Source: Bradyrhizobium sp. LMTR 3 (lineage in GTDB: Bacteria; Pseudomonadota; Alphaproteobacteria; Rhizobiales; Xanthobacteraceae). From it: a stretch of 64,000 nt of DNA. This document shows, piece by piece, positions 51,801-60,080 of the stretch (positions are counted from its first letter, which is position 1; each line of letters opens with the position of its first letter). The notes beneath the pieces are model-generated. The model was not told where the DNA came from, did not search any database, and saw only the letters and a list, made by a program, of their open reading frames with translations. Location of the stretch: NCBI RefSeq assembly GCF_001693485.1, contig NZ_MAXC01000015.1:1-64000 (forward strand), given 5' to 3'. The translations under genes were made by a program, and so were the position numbers.

Positions 51801-53960
51801 ATGAACAGGACAGCCTTCTCCCTGCCGGAGCACAGCGAATACCGGACCAGCGGCGGCCTGGCGATTTCGCGCGCCGTCGAGCAGTTCACCGGCAACGCCA
51901 AGCGCCTTGACGACCTGATCGAGCTGCTCGATCGCCGCCGTGGCGTGGTGCTGTCCTCCGGCACCACGGTGCCGGGGCGTTACGAAAGCTTTGACCTCGG
52001 CTTTGCCGATCCGCCGCTGGTGCTGGAAACGGCCGGCTCGAACTTCTCTCTGAGCGCGCTGAACGCGCGCGGCGAGGTGCTGATCGCCTTCCTCGGCGAT
52101 GTGCTGCGCGAGCCCTGCGTCGTCATTTCGGAGCGGAGCTCCACGCGGCTGGCCGGCCACATCATCCGCGGCGCCGCGCCGGTCGAGGAAGACCAGCGCA
52201 CCCGCCGTGCCAGCGTGATGTCGCTGGTGCGCGATCTCGTCGCCGCCTTCACTGCAAACGACGATCCGCTGCTCGGCCTGTTCGGCGCCTTCGCCTACGA
52301 CCTTGTGTTCCAGATCGAGGACCTCGTGCAGAAGCGTGCGCGCGAGGCTGATCAGCGCGATATCGTGCTCTACGTGCCGGATCGCCTTTTGGCCTACGAC
52401 CGTGCCACCGGCCGTGGCGTGGTGTTGAGCTACGATTTCTCCTGGCAGGGGAGGTCCACCGAGGGCCTGCCGCGCGACACCGCCGAGAGCGTTTACGCCA
52501 AAACGCCGCGCCAGGGATTCGCCGATCACGCACCCGGCGAATATCAGGCGACCGTGGAAGTTGCGCGTGCGGCGTTCGCGCGCGGCGACCTGTTCGAGGC
52601 GGTGCCCGGGCAACTGTTCGCCGAGCCCTGCGAGCGTTCGCCGGCGGAAGTGTTCCAGCGGCTGTGCCGCATCAACCCGTCGCCCTATGGCGCGCTGATG
52701 AATCTCGGGGACGGCGAATTTTTGGTGTCGGCCTCGCCGGAAATGTTCGTGCGCTCCGACGGCCGCCGGGTCGAGACCTGCCCGATTTCGGGCACGATTG
52801 CGCGCGGCGTCGATGCGATCGGCGATGCCGAGCAAATCAGGCAATTGCTGAACTCGGAAAAGGACGAGTTCGAGCTCAACATGTGCACCGACGTCGACCG
52901 CAACGACAAGGCGCGCGTCTGCATCCCCGGCACGATCAAGGTGCTGGCGCGGCGGCAGATCGAGACCTATTCGAAGCTATTCCACACCGTTGACCACGTC
53001 GAAGGCATGCTGCGCCCGGGCTTTGATGCGCTGGATGCCTTCCTGACGCACGCCTGGGCGGTCACCGTGACCGGTGCGCCGAAATTGTGGGCCATGCAGT
53101 TCGTCGAGGACAATGAGCGTTCGTCGCGGCGCTGGTATGCCGGCGCCATCGGCGCGGTGAATTTCGACGGCAGCATCAACACCGGGCTGACCATCCGTAC
53201 CATCCGCATGAAGGATGGGCTGGCCGAAGTGCGCGTCGGCGCCACCTGCCTGTTCGATTCCGATCCGGCCGCCGAAGACCGCGAGTGCCAAGTGAAGGCG
53301 GCCGCGCTTTTCCAGGCGCTGCGGGGCGACGCGCCGAAGCCGCTGTCGACCTTTGCACCCGACGCGACCGGTTCGGGCCGCAAGGTGCTTTTGATCGACC
53401 ACGACGACAGTTTTGTTCATATGCTGGCGGATTATTTCCGGCAGGTCGGCGCAAGCGTAACGGTGGTCCGGCACGTGCATGCACAGGAGATGCTGAAGCG
53501 GAAGGGCTGGGATCTCCTGGTATTGTCGCCGGGCCCGGGTCGCCCGGAGGATTTTGGGATATCGAAGACCATTGGAACGGCGCTGGACCGAAAACTGCCG
53601 ATCTTCGGTGTCTGCCTCGGTGTGCAGGCGATCGGCGAGTATTTTGGCGGCCAGCTCGGTCAGCTCACCCAGCCCGCGCATGGACGGCCGTCGCGGGTCC
53701 AGGTGCGCGGCGGACGGCTGATGCGGAACCTGCCGAATGAGATCGTGATCGGCCGCTATCATTCGCTCTATGTCGAGCGCGACAGCGTGCCCGATGTTCT
53801 CGAGGTCACCGCGACCACCGAGGACGGCGTCGCGATGGCGATCGAACACAAGACCTTGCCGGTCGGCGGCGTGCAGTTTCACCCGGAATCGCTGATGTCG
53901 CTTGGCGGCGAGGTGGGACTGCGCATCGTCGAGAATGCGTTTCGGCTGAATGTGAATTGA
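51801..53960 (+). CDS. trpEG: fused anthranilate synthase (TrpE-TrpG)
   Basis: A 719-residue fusion. TrpE spans about 1-520 (CPISGTIARG, DEFELNMCTDVDRNDKARVC, VTGAPKLWAM). The TrpG amidotransferase starts near 530 (LLIDHDDSFVHMLADYF), with the oxyanion and nucleophile in FGVCLGVQAIGE (Cys605) and the His/Glu in VQFHPESLM. It makes anthranilate from chorismate and glutamine, the first step of Trp synthesis. This fused form is usual in rhizobia. ATG 51801 follows AAGAGGA; expression is governed by the trpL attenuator. Confidence 0.97.
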   Translation: MNRTAFSLPEHSEYRTSGGLAISRAVEQFTGNAKRLDDLIELLDRRRGVVLSSGTTVPGRYESFDLGFADPPLVLETAGSNFSLSALNARGEVLIAFLGDVLREPCVVISERSSTRLAGHIIRGAAPVEEDQRTRRASVMSLVRDLVAAFTANDDPLLGLFGAFAYDLVFQIEDLVQKRAREADQRDIVLYVPDRLLAYDRATGRGVVLSYDFSWQGRSTEGLPRDTAESVYAKTPRQGFADHAPGEYQATVEVARAAFARGDLFEAVPGQLFAEPCERSPAEVFQRLCRINPSPYGALMNLGDGEFLVSASPEMFVRSDGRRVETCPISGTIARGVDAIGDAEQIRQLLNSEKDEFELNMCTDVDRNDKARVCIPGTIKVLARRQIETYSKLFHTVDHVEGMLRPGFDALDAFLTHAWAVTVTGAPKLWAMQFVEDNERSSRRWYAGAIGAVNFDGSINTGLTIRTIRMKDGLAEVRVGATCLFDSDPAAEDRECQVKAAALFQALRGDAPKPLSTFAPDATGSGRKVLLIDHDDSFVHMLADYFRQVGASVTVVRHVHAQEMLKRKGWDLLVLSPGPGRPEDFGISKTIGTALDRKLPIFGVCLGVQAIGEYFGGQLGQLTQPAHGRPSRVQVRGGRLMRNLPNEIVIGRYHSLYVERDSVPDVLEVTATTEDGVAMAIEHKTLPVGGVQFHPESLMSLGGEVGLRIVENAFRLNVN

Positions 53961-53966
53961 AGGCAC

Positions 53967-54026
53967 CGTCATTGCGTTCTTTCCCGATGCGGCACTGTGG
54001 ATTGCTTCGCTTCGCTCGCAATGACG
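53967..54026. repeat. family B palindromic repeat, degenerate copy 3
   Basis: CGTCATTGCGTTC on the left and GGATTGCTTCGCTTCGCTCG then CAATGACGG on the right, with a diverged left arm, between trpEG and apt. Confidence 0.7.
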
Positions 54027-54054
54027 GCGAACAAACGAGGGGTTGAGAAAACCA

Positions 54055-54594
54055 ATGACATTCGATCACGATATCAAGGCCACCGTCCGCACCATTCCGG
54101 ACTACCCGAAAAAGGGCATCATGTTTCGCGACATCACGACGCTGCTGGCGGACGCGCGCGCGTTTCGGCGTGCCGTCGATGAGCTGGTGCAGCCCTGGGC
54201 CGGATTGAAGATCGACAAGGTCGCCGGCATCGAGGCGAGGGGCTTCATCCTCGGCGGCGCGGTGGCGCATCAGGTATCCGCGGGCTTCGTGCCGATCCGG
54301 AAAAAAGGCAAGCTGCCGCACACCACCGTGCGGATCGCCTATTCGCTGGAATACGGCCTTGATGAAATGGAAATGCATGTCGATGCGATCCATCCCGGCG
54401 AGCGCGTCATCCTCGTCGATGATCTCATCGCCACCGGCGGCACCGCGGAAGGCGCGGTGAAATTGCTGCGCCAGATCGGCGCCAACGTGGTCGCGGCCTG
54501 CTTCATCATCGATCTGCCCGATCTCGGCGGCGCCGCCAAGCTGCGCGCGATGGAAGTGCCGGTGCGTACGCTGATGGCGTTCGAGGGGCATTAA
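54055..54594 (+). CDS. apt: adenine phosphoribosyltransferase
   Basis: A 179-residue PRTase for adenine salvage to AMP. The PRPP-binding motif is [33 protein letters not shown] and [17 protein letters not shown] are Apt signature blocks. ATG 54055 yields the normal 179 residues; the TTG at 54043 is in frame but less likely. It is monocistronic between two repeats. Confidence 0.96.
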   Translation: MTFDHDIKATVRTIPDYPKKGIMFRDITTLLADARAFRRAVDELVQPWAGLKIDKVAGIEARGFILGGAVAHQVSAGFVPIRKKGKLPHTTVRIAYSLEYGLDEMEMHVDAIHPGERVILVDDLIATGGTAEGAVKLLRQIGANVVAACFIIDLPDLGGAAKLRAMEVPVRTLMAFEGH

Positions 54595-54620
54595 GTTTTT
54601 TTGCGCGCGAACTCTCTACG

Positions 54621-54751
54621 CGTCGTCCCTGCGAACGCAGGGACCCATAATCACCCGCGGCAATTGTTAGAGAAGGCGTTCGCCTTCTTGCCCAATCGCG
54701 AGAGCAACGCGGTATGGGTCCCGGCGCGCGCTTCGCTTGGCCGGGACGACG
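54621..54751. repeat. family C palindromic repeat, copy 3
   Basis: CGTCGTCCCTGCGAACGCAG then GGACCCATAATCACC on the left, and TATGGGTCCC with GGCCGGGACGACG on the right. The second half is diverged (GGCGCGCGCTTCGCTTGG). Confidence 0.8.
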
Positions 54752-54771
54752 GCTGGTGATGGTTGCGCGGA

Positions 54772-55104
54772 TCAAACCGCCTCTGCATTGAGCCGCGACC
54801 GCCAATGCAGCGCGCGCTCCTTCAGCAGCGCGTCGCGGATATAGGGCGTCTCTTCCTCCTCCAGCCGCTCGCATGTCTCGAACGTCAGGCTGTCGGGCCC
54901 ATGCGCAGTCCACGCTGCCTGCAGGCTGCGGCAGGAGTGGCTGCCTTGGCGAAGTGTGAACCAGATGCGGTTCTGGATTTTTTCGAGATTGGGCGTCTGG
55001 CCGACCCATGTCTCGGAGGTCGCCTTGCAGCGGATGACGAAGACCCCCGCGATGGTCTTCCGCTCCTTGTAGGCGGCAATGGCTGCCTTTCGGGCTGATG
55101 TCAC
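54772..55104 (-). CDS. GIY-YIG nuclease-like protein
   Basis: A 110-residue protein. AGVFVIRCKATSETWVGQTP corresponds to the GIY...YIG core with both tripeptides altered (GVF, WVG). Downstream come the conserved Arg of NRIWFTLRQG and the Glu of FETCERLEEEE. It may be catalytically weak or a nucleic-acid-binding derivative. Start is GTG 55104 with GAGG six bases upstream. A perfect 20-bp palindrome lies 64 bases upstream and probably controls it. Confidence 0.8.
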   Translation of the reverse strand: MTSARKAAIAAYKERKTIAGVFVIRCKATSETWVGQTPNLEKIQNRIWFTLRQGSHSCRSLQAAWTAHGPDSLTFETCERLEEEETPYIRDALLKERALHWRSRLNAEAV

Positions 55105-55167
55105 GGGATGCCTCGCGGGAAATTGTCAGGGTCGGTGGAGGCACTAACAGACTGGCCGGCCAGCGTC

Positions 55168-55187
55168 AATATTACCCGGGTAATATT
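55168..55187. promoter_or_regulatory. perfect 20-bp palindrome, probable operator
   Basis: AATATTACCCGGGTAATATT lies between the stop of the upstream ATPase gene (55204) and the GIY-YIG start (55104). Its length, symmetry and position in a promoter gap suggest a dimeric repressor site (TetR-like in style). The repressor is not in this window. Confidence 0.7.
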
Positions 55188-55203
55188 TGTCGTCACAGAG
55201 GCT

Positions 55204-55872
55204 TCACGGCCGCTGCGGGAGCAGGCTGAACTCGAGCTCGCGAAAACTGGTGTAGTTCCTGCGGATCCACTGATGCAGCTCGGTCGACGAGTCCCGCTCG
55301 TTGCGCAGGTAGTTGGTGAAGGAAAAGGTCACCCGGTCGATATAGGTCTTCAGGAACGAGGGCAGCGCCGATATGCGCAGCACCCGCCCCAAGCCCATCG
55401 CCTCGGGTAGTTCGCCACGCACCACATACTCGTTGTCGATCGTAATCAGCGCTTTCAGCGGGATCTGCTCCCGTAACGTCGAATAGGCGCGCGCGGAAAC
55501 GCGGTCGGTATCCGCCACGAACAGGATGATCGGCGCCACGCCACGCCGTGCGGCCTCCTTTAGGAAACCGATCTCGTTGATCATCTTGAAGAACTCGTCG
55601 AACGCATGAAAGCCGAGGTCGATCACCTTGGCGACGCCGTCGTCGACGATCAGGCGATCCATGAGCTGCATCTTGCCATAGGTGTCCATCACGTCGGCCG
55701 TCTCGGTGATGCGCGGCAGATATTCGAGCAGCGATGGTTCCTTCAGATTGATGTCGAAGGAAGATACCATCCCGTCCTTCAGCAGCAGAAACTCGCTCAA
55801 CAGGCGCGCGAGCAGCGTCTTGCCGACCAGCGGCCGGGGTGAGCAGATGATGTAGACAGGCGTGGAGCTCAT
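55204..55872 (-). CDS. P-loop ATPase-like protein of the ParA/MinD superfamily, divergent
   Basis: A 222-residue protein starting MSSTPVYIICSPRPLVGKTLLARLLSEF. The P-loop is CSPRPLVGKT, lacking the leading glycines of KGGxGKT, though the terminal GKT is kept. FDINLKEPSLLEYLP, KVIDLGFHAFDEFFKMINEI and PIILFVADTDRVS parallel the switch and base-recognition strands. Function is unknown. It lies 59 bases downstream of a second ParA-like gene on the same strand, and the two are probably cotranscribed. Confidence 0.75.
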   Translation of the reverse strand: MSSTPVYIICSPRPLVGKTLLARLLSEFLLLKDGMVSSFDINLKEPSLLEYLPRITETADVMDTYGKMQLMDRLIVDDGVAKVIDLGFHAFDEFFKMINEIGFLKEAARRGVAPIILFVADTDRVSARAYSTLREQIPLKALITIDNEYVVRGELPEAMGLGRVLRISALPSFLKTYIDRVTFSFTNYLRNERDSSTELHQWIRRNYTSFRELEFSLLPQRP

Positions 55873-55931
55873 CACCCGCTATATCAAGGGAATTTTTCGC
55901 CTAATCCAGCCCCGTCGCGGCGGCTATCCGA

Positions 55932-56684
55932 CTATTTTTCGCCGCCGCGCACGCTAGGCTTGGCACCGACGAGATCGGTCAGCTTGATGCGGTCGAACTC
56001 GCTCCAGACGTTGGCGAGCCAATGCCGGACATAGCCGCGCAGCACGAACGAATAGTTCGCGGCCTCGTCGTCCTTGCCCTTGTTGGCGACGAATTTGAGG
56101 AACGGCACCGAGGAAACCTCGACCTGCTCATAGGCCATCTCATTGAGCTTGGGGATCGTGAGGTCGGTGGCGTCCTTGATGCGGTGAAAGTAGGAGTTGT
56201 AGGTCGACTGATCCCACTGGAAGAACTGGGTGTCGTTGATGAAGTTCTTCACCAGGAAATACTTGGCGCCCTGCATGAAGTTCGCGGTCTCGGCGATTTC
56301 GTCCAGCGAGGCGATCGAGGGGCCCAGTATATGGAACACGGCAAAGGTGATCTGCCCGGCCTTTGCGGCATCGAGAAAGCCGATGTCGCGCAGCGAGGCC
56401 AGCGCCGGCGACAGCAGTCCGGCGCGGACATCGATCACGGTGACGGAGGGGCTGACTGCGTTCAGCGTATCGAAGATCTTCATCTGATCCGATGTCGTCG
56501 TCATGTCGACGATCTCGGTGATGTCGGGGTGGAAGCGCTTTAGGGTTCCGCGCGGGGATTCGGTGTCGAATGCCCGGGTCGGCACGTTATTGGCGCTGAA
56601 ATAATCCAGGAGCGTCCGCGACACGGTCGTCTTGCCGACCCCGCCTTTGTCCGCGCCCACCACAATCACGACTGGCTTTGCCAT
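55932..56684 (-). CDS. ParA/MinD-like ATPase
   Basis: A 250-residue deviant-Walker ATPase. VVGADKGGVGKTTVSRTLLDYF (about 8-29) is an intact KGGxGKTT motif. AFDTESPRGTLKRF is the switch I region and VTVIDVRAGLLSPALA the Walker B/switch II equivalent. The later YFLVKNFINDTQFFQW is unusual for chromosome-partitioning ParA and resembles StbC/TraL-like proteins. There is no ParB gene nearby. ATG 56684 has AAGGGAA upstream. It is the upstream member of the ATPase pair. Confidence 0.85.
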   Translation of the reverse strand: MAKPVVIVVGADKGGVGKTTVSRTLLDYFSANNVPTRAFDTESPRGTLKRFHPDITEIVDMTTTSDQMKIFDTLNAVSPSVTVIDVRAGLLSPALASLRDIGFLDAAKAGQITFAVFHILGPSIASLDEIAETANFMQGAKYFLVKNFINDTQFFQWDQSTYNSYFHRIKDATDLTIPKLNEMAYEQVEVSSVPFLKFVANKGKDDEAANYSFVLRGYVRHWLANVWSEFDRIKLTDLVGAKPSVRGGEK

Positions 56685-56848
56685 GGAATTCCCTTGAACT
56701 GCAGCTCCGACCGCGGGGAGCGGTCGGCACGCCCCATTCCCTGCTTTGGGCGCGAACATGGCAGAAACAAGGGATAATTCAATTCATTAGACGGCTGTCG
56801 CCATTATTCGCACGGAATTCGTTAATCCCGCGCGTCGGCGGGCGCCGT

Positions 56849-58042
56849 TTAGCGATGCGGGCCCCAAGGGCCGTCCAGGGGGCCGGGGCGGGTGCCCGGA
56901 ACGCCGGCGGGATCGCTGGCGTCGCCCCACGGGCCGCGGGAAACCGGCGGCTGGAGTTGCTCCGTGGCCGATTCCTCCGAATCATCGGGTTCATCCGCCG
57001 TATCCGACGGGAGGGCGAGCGGGCCGGGATCATGGCCACCGGCAAACTGCACCAGCGCCTTGACGCGCCTGTCGACTGACGGATGGGTCGCGAACAGGTC
57101 GGCAAAGCCTTCGCGCGGATTGTCGACACAGAGCTCCATCACCGCAGACGTCGCGCCGGGCAGCTCGCCGCGATTTTCGATCTTGCGCAGCGCCGTGATC
57201 ATGGCGTCGGGGTTCTTGGTCAGTTCGACCGAGCCGGCGTCGGCCAATAGTTCGCGCGACCGCGACAGCGCCAGCTTGACGACTTGCGACAACAGCCAGG
57301 CCAGCAGGATCAGCACGACCGCGATAATGATCGCCATGACGGCGCCGCCGCCGCCCTTGCCGCGGTTGGACGACGAGGAGGAGGAGGACGATGAGGAAGA
57401 TGACGAGGACGACCAGTCACTGCCGGTGGAGTTCCACGACAGGTTGGTAAACGTTCGAAAGAACAGTTCGCCGAAGAAGCCCACCACGCCGGCGATGATC
57501 ATGGCGATCACCATCAACTGCACGTCGCCGTTGCGGATATGCGTGAGCTCGTGGCCGAGCACGGCCTCGATCTCCTGGTCGTTGAGCGCCTGCAGAAGGC
57601 CGGACGTGACCGTGATGGAATATTGCCGCTGGTTGAGCCCGGTGGCGAAGGCGTTAAGCGCCGGGCTGTCCATTACCTTCAATCTCGGCATCGTGATGCC
57701 GCGCGAGATGCAGAGGTTTTCCAGGAGATTATAGAGCCGCGGCTGCTGCTGCCGCGTCACGCTCTCGCCGCCGGTCACGGCGTCGATCATGTTCTGGTGG
57801 AAGAAATAAGCGATCACGATCCAAAGCGCGGCGATGATCGTCGCATAGGGGAAGGCTGCGATCAGGTCGCGCGAGGCGCGCGTCAGATAATAGTTGAGTG
57901 AAGCACCGCTATTGAGCACCACTTCGGCAACCAGCGCGCCGGCGAAGACCAGCACGTAGATCAGCAGAAACAGCCCGGCGAGCAGCAGCATCGAACGAAA
58001 CTTGTTCGATGCGATATGCGTGTAGAGACCATACGCGGCCAT
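56849..58042 (-). CDS. M48 family metalloprotease (HtpX-like)
   Basis: A 397-residue membrane-bound zinc protease. Two N-terminal helices (about 17-42 and 64-82) precede the catalytic HELTH (164-168). Two more hydrophobic stretches lie at about 176-196 and 235-260. Between them is a run of 15 serines then NRGKGGGG. The C-terminal part has LADAGSVELTKNPDAMITAL (third zinc ligand region) and a Pro/Gly-rich tail. It pairs with LemA on the same strand. It probably degrades misfolded inner-membrane proteins. Confidence 0.92.
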   Translation of the reverse strand: MAAYGLYTHIASNKFRSMLLLAGLFLLIYVLVFAGALVAEVVLNSGASLNYYLTRASRDLIAAFPYATIIAALWIVIAYFFHQNMIDAVTGGESVTRQQQPRLYNLLENLCISRGITMPRLKVMDSPALNAFATGLNQRQYSITVTSGLLQALNDQEIEAVLGHELTHIRNGDVQLMVIAMIIAGVVGFFGELFFRTFTNLSWNSTGSDWSSSSSSSSSSSSSSSNRGKGGGGAVMAIIIAVVLILLAWLLSQVVKLALSRSRELLADAGSVELTKNPDAMITALRKIENRGELPGATSAVMELCVDNPREGFADLFATHPSVDRRVKALVQFAGGHDPGPLALPSDTADEPDDSEESATEQLQPPVSRGPWGDASDPAGVPGTRPGPLDGPWGPHR

Positions 58043-58056
58043 AGTGCGTTACCACG

Positions 58057-58156
58057 CGTCATTCCGGGGCGCCGCAAAGCGGCGAACCCGGAATCTCATC
58101 GAGCCCCAACATCTCGAGATTCCGGGTTCACGCCGTTGGCGTGCCCCGGAATGACG
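58057..58156. repeat. family D palindromic repeat (GTCATTCCGGGGC type), copy 1
   Basis: CGTCATTCCGGGGCGCCGCA then AAGCGGCGAACCCGGAATCTC on the left and GAGATTCCGGGTTCACGCCG then GTGCCCCGGAATGACG on the right. It lies between the lemA stop and the M48 start. Confidence 0.85.
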
Positions 58157-58178
58157 AAAGAGAGACATTGGGCGACCC

Positions 58179-58739
58179 TCAGAACTTCACGCTCGGCACT
58201 GTCTCGACTTCGGTGCGGCTGGTGCCGAGATCGAAGAATTCCTTGCGGGTGAAGCCGAACATGCCGGCAAACAGCGCTGCCGGAAGCTGCTGGATGCCGG
58301 TGTTGTATTCCTGGACGGCGTTGTTGAAGAAGCGGCGGCTCGCCGCGATCTTGTTTTCGAGGTCGGAGAGTTCGCTGGCAAGTTGCTGGAAATTGGCGTT
58401 GGCCTTGAGGTCCGGATAGGCCTCCGACAGCGCGATCAGTCGGCCGAGCGCGCCGCTCAACTGGTTCTCCGCGGCCGATACCTGGGCCGGTCCCTGCGCC
58501 GACATCGCGGAATTGCGCGCCTTGATGACGTCGTCGAGCGTGCCGCGCTCGTGGCTGGCGTAACCCTTCACGGTCTCGACCAGGTTCGGGATCAGGTCGT
58601 GGCGCTGCTTGAGCTGCACGTCGATATCGGCAAAGGCCTGGCCGACGCGCTGGCTGAGCGCGACGAGGCGGTTATACGCAGCGAAGGCAAACAGCACGAT
58701 GATGACGATGACGCCGAGAACGATCCAGCCGGTCGACAT
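58179..58739 (-). CDS. lemA: LemA family protein
   Basis: A 186-residue protein with an N-terminal anchor (3-22) followed by the LemA helical domain: AYNRLVALSQRVGQAFADIDVQLKQRHDLIPNLVETVKGYA and FNNAVQEYNTGIQQLPAALFAGMFGF. ATG 58739 has TAGGAG upstream. It is the upstream partner of the M48 protease gene, a common pairing, but a family D repeat separates them. Function of LemA is unresolved. Confidence 0.94.
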   Translation of the reverse strand: MSTGWIVLGVIVIIVLFAFAAYNRLVALSQRVGQAFADIDVQLKQRHDLIPNLVETVKGYASHERGTLDDVIKARNSAMSAQGPAQVSAAENQLSGALGRLIALSEAYPDLKANANFQQLASELSDLENKIAASRRFFNNAVQEYNTGIQQLPAALFAGMFGFTRKEFFDLGTSRTEVETVPSVKF

Positions 58740-58874
58740 GATGGAGAACTCCTAAAGGGGACGAAAGACAGCGAACCTAGACGAAAACCGGGGCGTGCGG
58801 CAGCCCGCCCGTGAGGTGGGGCATGGCTTTAGTCGGAAGTGGGCCAGGATAAGTTCAAGACCAAACGCTCTGCA

Positions 58875-58999
58875 GTCATTCCGGGATGGTGCGCTAGCAC
58901 CAGACCTCAGATGCGCAATTGCGCATCGGGGAATCTCGAGATTCTCAGGGGCGCAAGGGCGCCCCATAGTTCGATGCTTCGCATCGCCCCGGAATGACG
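58875..58999. repeat. family D palindromic repeat, copy 2
   Basis: GTCATTCCGGGATGGTGCGC begins and GCATCGCCCCGGAATGACG ends the element, with an internal AATCTCGAGATTC dyad. It lies between lemA and the Rsm22-like gene. Confidence 0.82.
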
Positions 59000-59001
59000 G
59001 A

Positions 59002-59970
59002 TCAACTAACGGCATCGCCCCACCGCCAGCGCCGGGCACTGGCATACTCGGCCTTGGCGCGGCGTGGCACGTGCGTGAAGCTGAGACCTTCCGGCGTGCA
59101 GAGCTTGGCCGTGATTTCAACCTTGCCGACCGCCGGCTGCGCCAGTACCCGCGACGGACGCCGTTCCACCGCCGCGCGCGTCAACGCGACATAGGAGAAT
59201 TTCTCGTCCTCGTATGGCAGCTCCGCGCCCTTGACCTGCTTGTGCGCGCGTGAGCGCTGCAGGCGCTGGGTGAAATGGCACCAGTCCGGTGCTTGTAGCG
59301 GGCATTGGCTGTCGTGCGGGCAGGGGGCGGCGACATGTGCGCCAAGCGCGATCAGGTGCGCGCGCAGCGCAATGATCCGGGCATAGCCGGCGGGCGTGCC
59401 GGGTTCGACCACGAGCAGCGTGTCGTGGGTCTTCTGCCACAACAGTTCGGCGAGCGCGCGTTGCTCGGCGTCGCCGATCTCGCCGATCATGTAGCTTGCC
59501 ACGACAAGGTCTGCCGTATCCGCTTTGGCAAGCGCGGCGCGGGCCTCGCCGAGCTGGTAGCCGATGTCGCGTAGCCGCGTGCTGTTGCGCGCCAGATCCA
59601 GCGCCAGCGCACGCAACGCCGCGTTGGCATCCAGCAGCTTGAAATCTCTTAGCGACGGGAATGCTTCGGCCGCTGCCCATGTGGCCGTGCCCGGCCCGGC
59701 GCCGACGTCGAGCACGGTCTTTGGCGCGAAGTCAGGTCTGTTCTCGACGAGGGCGTTCAGGCTGGCCGTGACCGCGGCATAGGTTGCCGGCATCCGCGCC
59801 AGCGCATAGGCGAGCGCGTCCGTCTCCGAGCGGATGGTCGTGGAGCCGCCGCCTTCACGGTAGTTCTTCGAGATGGCGGCTGCGCGGCCGGCGGCGTCGC
59901 TGCGCGAGAAGCCCCGCAGCTTGCCGTCGAGCGCGGCTTTCAGCTCAGTGGGGAGGTCGGGTGAGGTCAT
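59002..59970 (-). CDS. Rsm22-like (small-subunit) methyltransferase
   Basis: A 322-residue SAM-dependent methyltransferase of the Rsm22/mitochondrial small-subunit-like group. TVLDVGAGPGTATWAA is the SAM-binding motif I, and LVVASYMIGEIGD motif II. A likely metal-binding set lies in HVAAPCPHDSQCPLQAPDWCHF (Cys and His), which is a family feature. ATG 59970 is used because the earlier ATG at 59994 falls within repeat D. Substrate is unproved. Confidence 0.88.
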   Translation of the reverse strand: MTSPDLPTELKAALDGKLRGFSRSDAAGRAAAISKNYREGGGSTTIRSETDALAYALARMPATYAAVTASLNALVENRPDFAPKTVLDVGAGPGTATWAAAEAFPSLRDFKLLDANAALRALALDLARNSTRLRDIGYQLGEARAALAKADTADLVVASYMIGEIGDAEQRALAELLWQKTHDTLLVVEPGTPAGYARIIALRAHLIALGAHVAAPCPHDSQCPLQAPDWCHFTQRLQRSRAHKQVKGAELPYEDEKFSYVALTRAAVERRPSRVLAQPAVGKVEITAKLCTPEGLSFTHVPRRAKAEYASARRWRWGDAVS

Positions 59971-59989
59971 GGGATCGCCGTCGTTCAGA

Positions 59990-60071
59990 GTCATTCCGGG
60001 ATGGTCCGAAGGACCAGACCCGGAATCTCGAGATTCCGGGTTCGTCGCTTACGCGCCGCCCCGGAATGACG
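59990..60071. repeat. family D palindromic repeat, copy 3
   Basis: GTCATTCCGGGATGGTCCGA then AGGACCAGACCCGGAATCTC and GAGATTCCGGG, ending CGCCCCGGAATGACG. It lies between the Rsm22-like start and the smc stop. Confidence 0.82.
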
Positions 60072-60080
60072 GACCAACAA

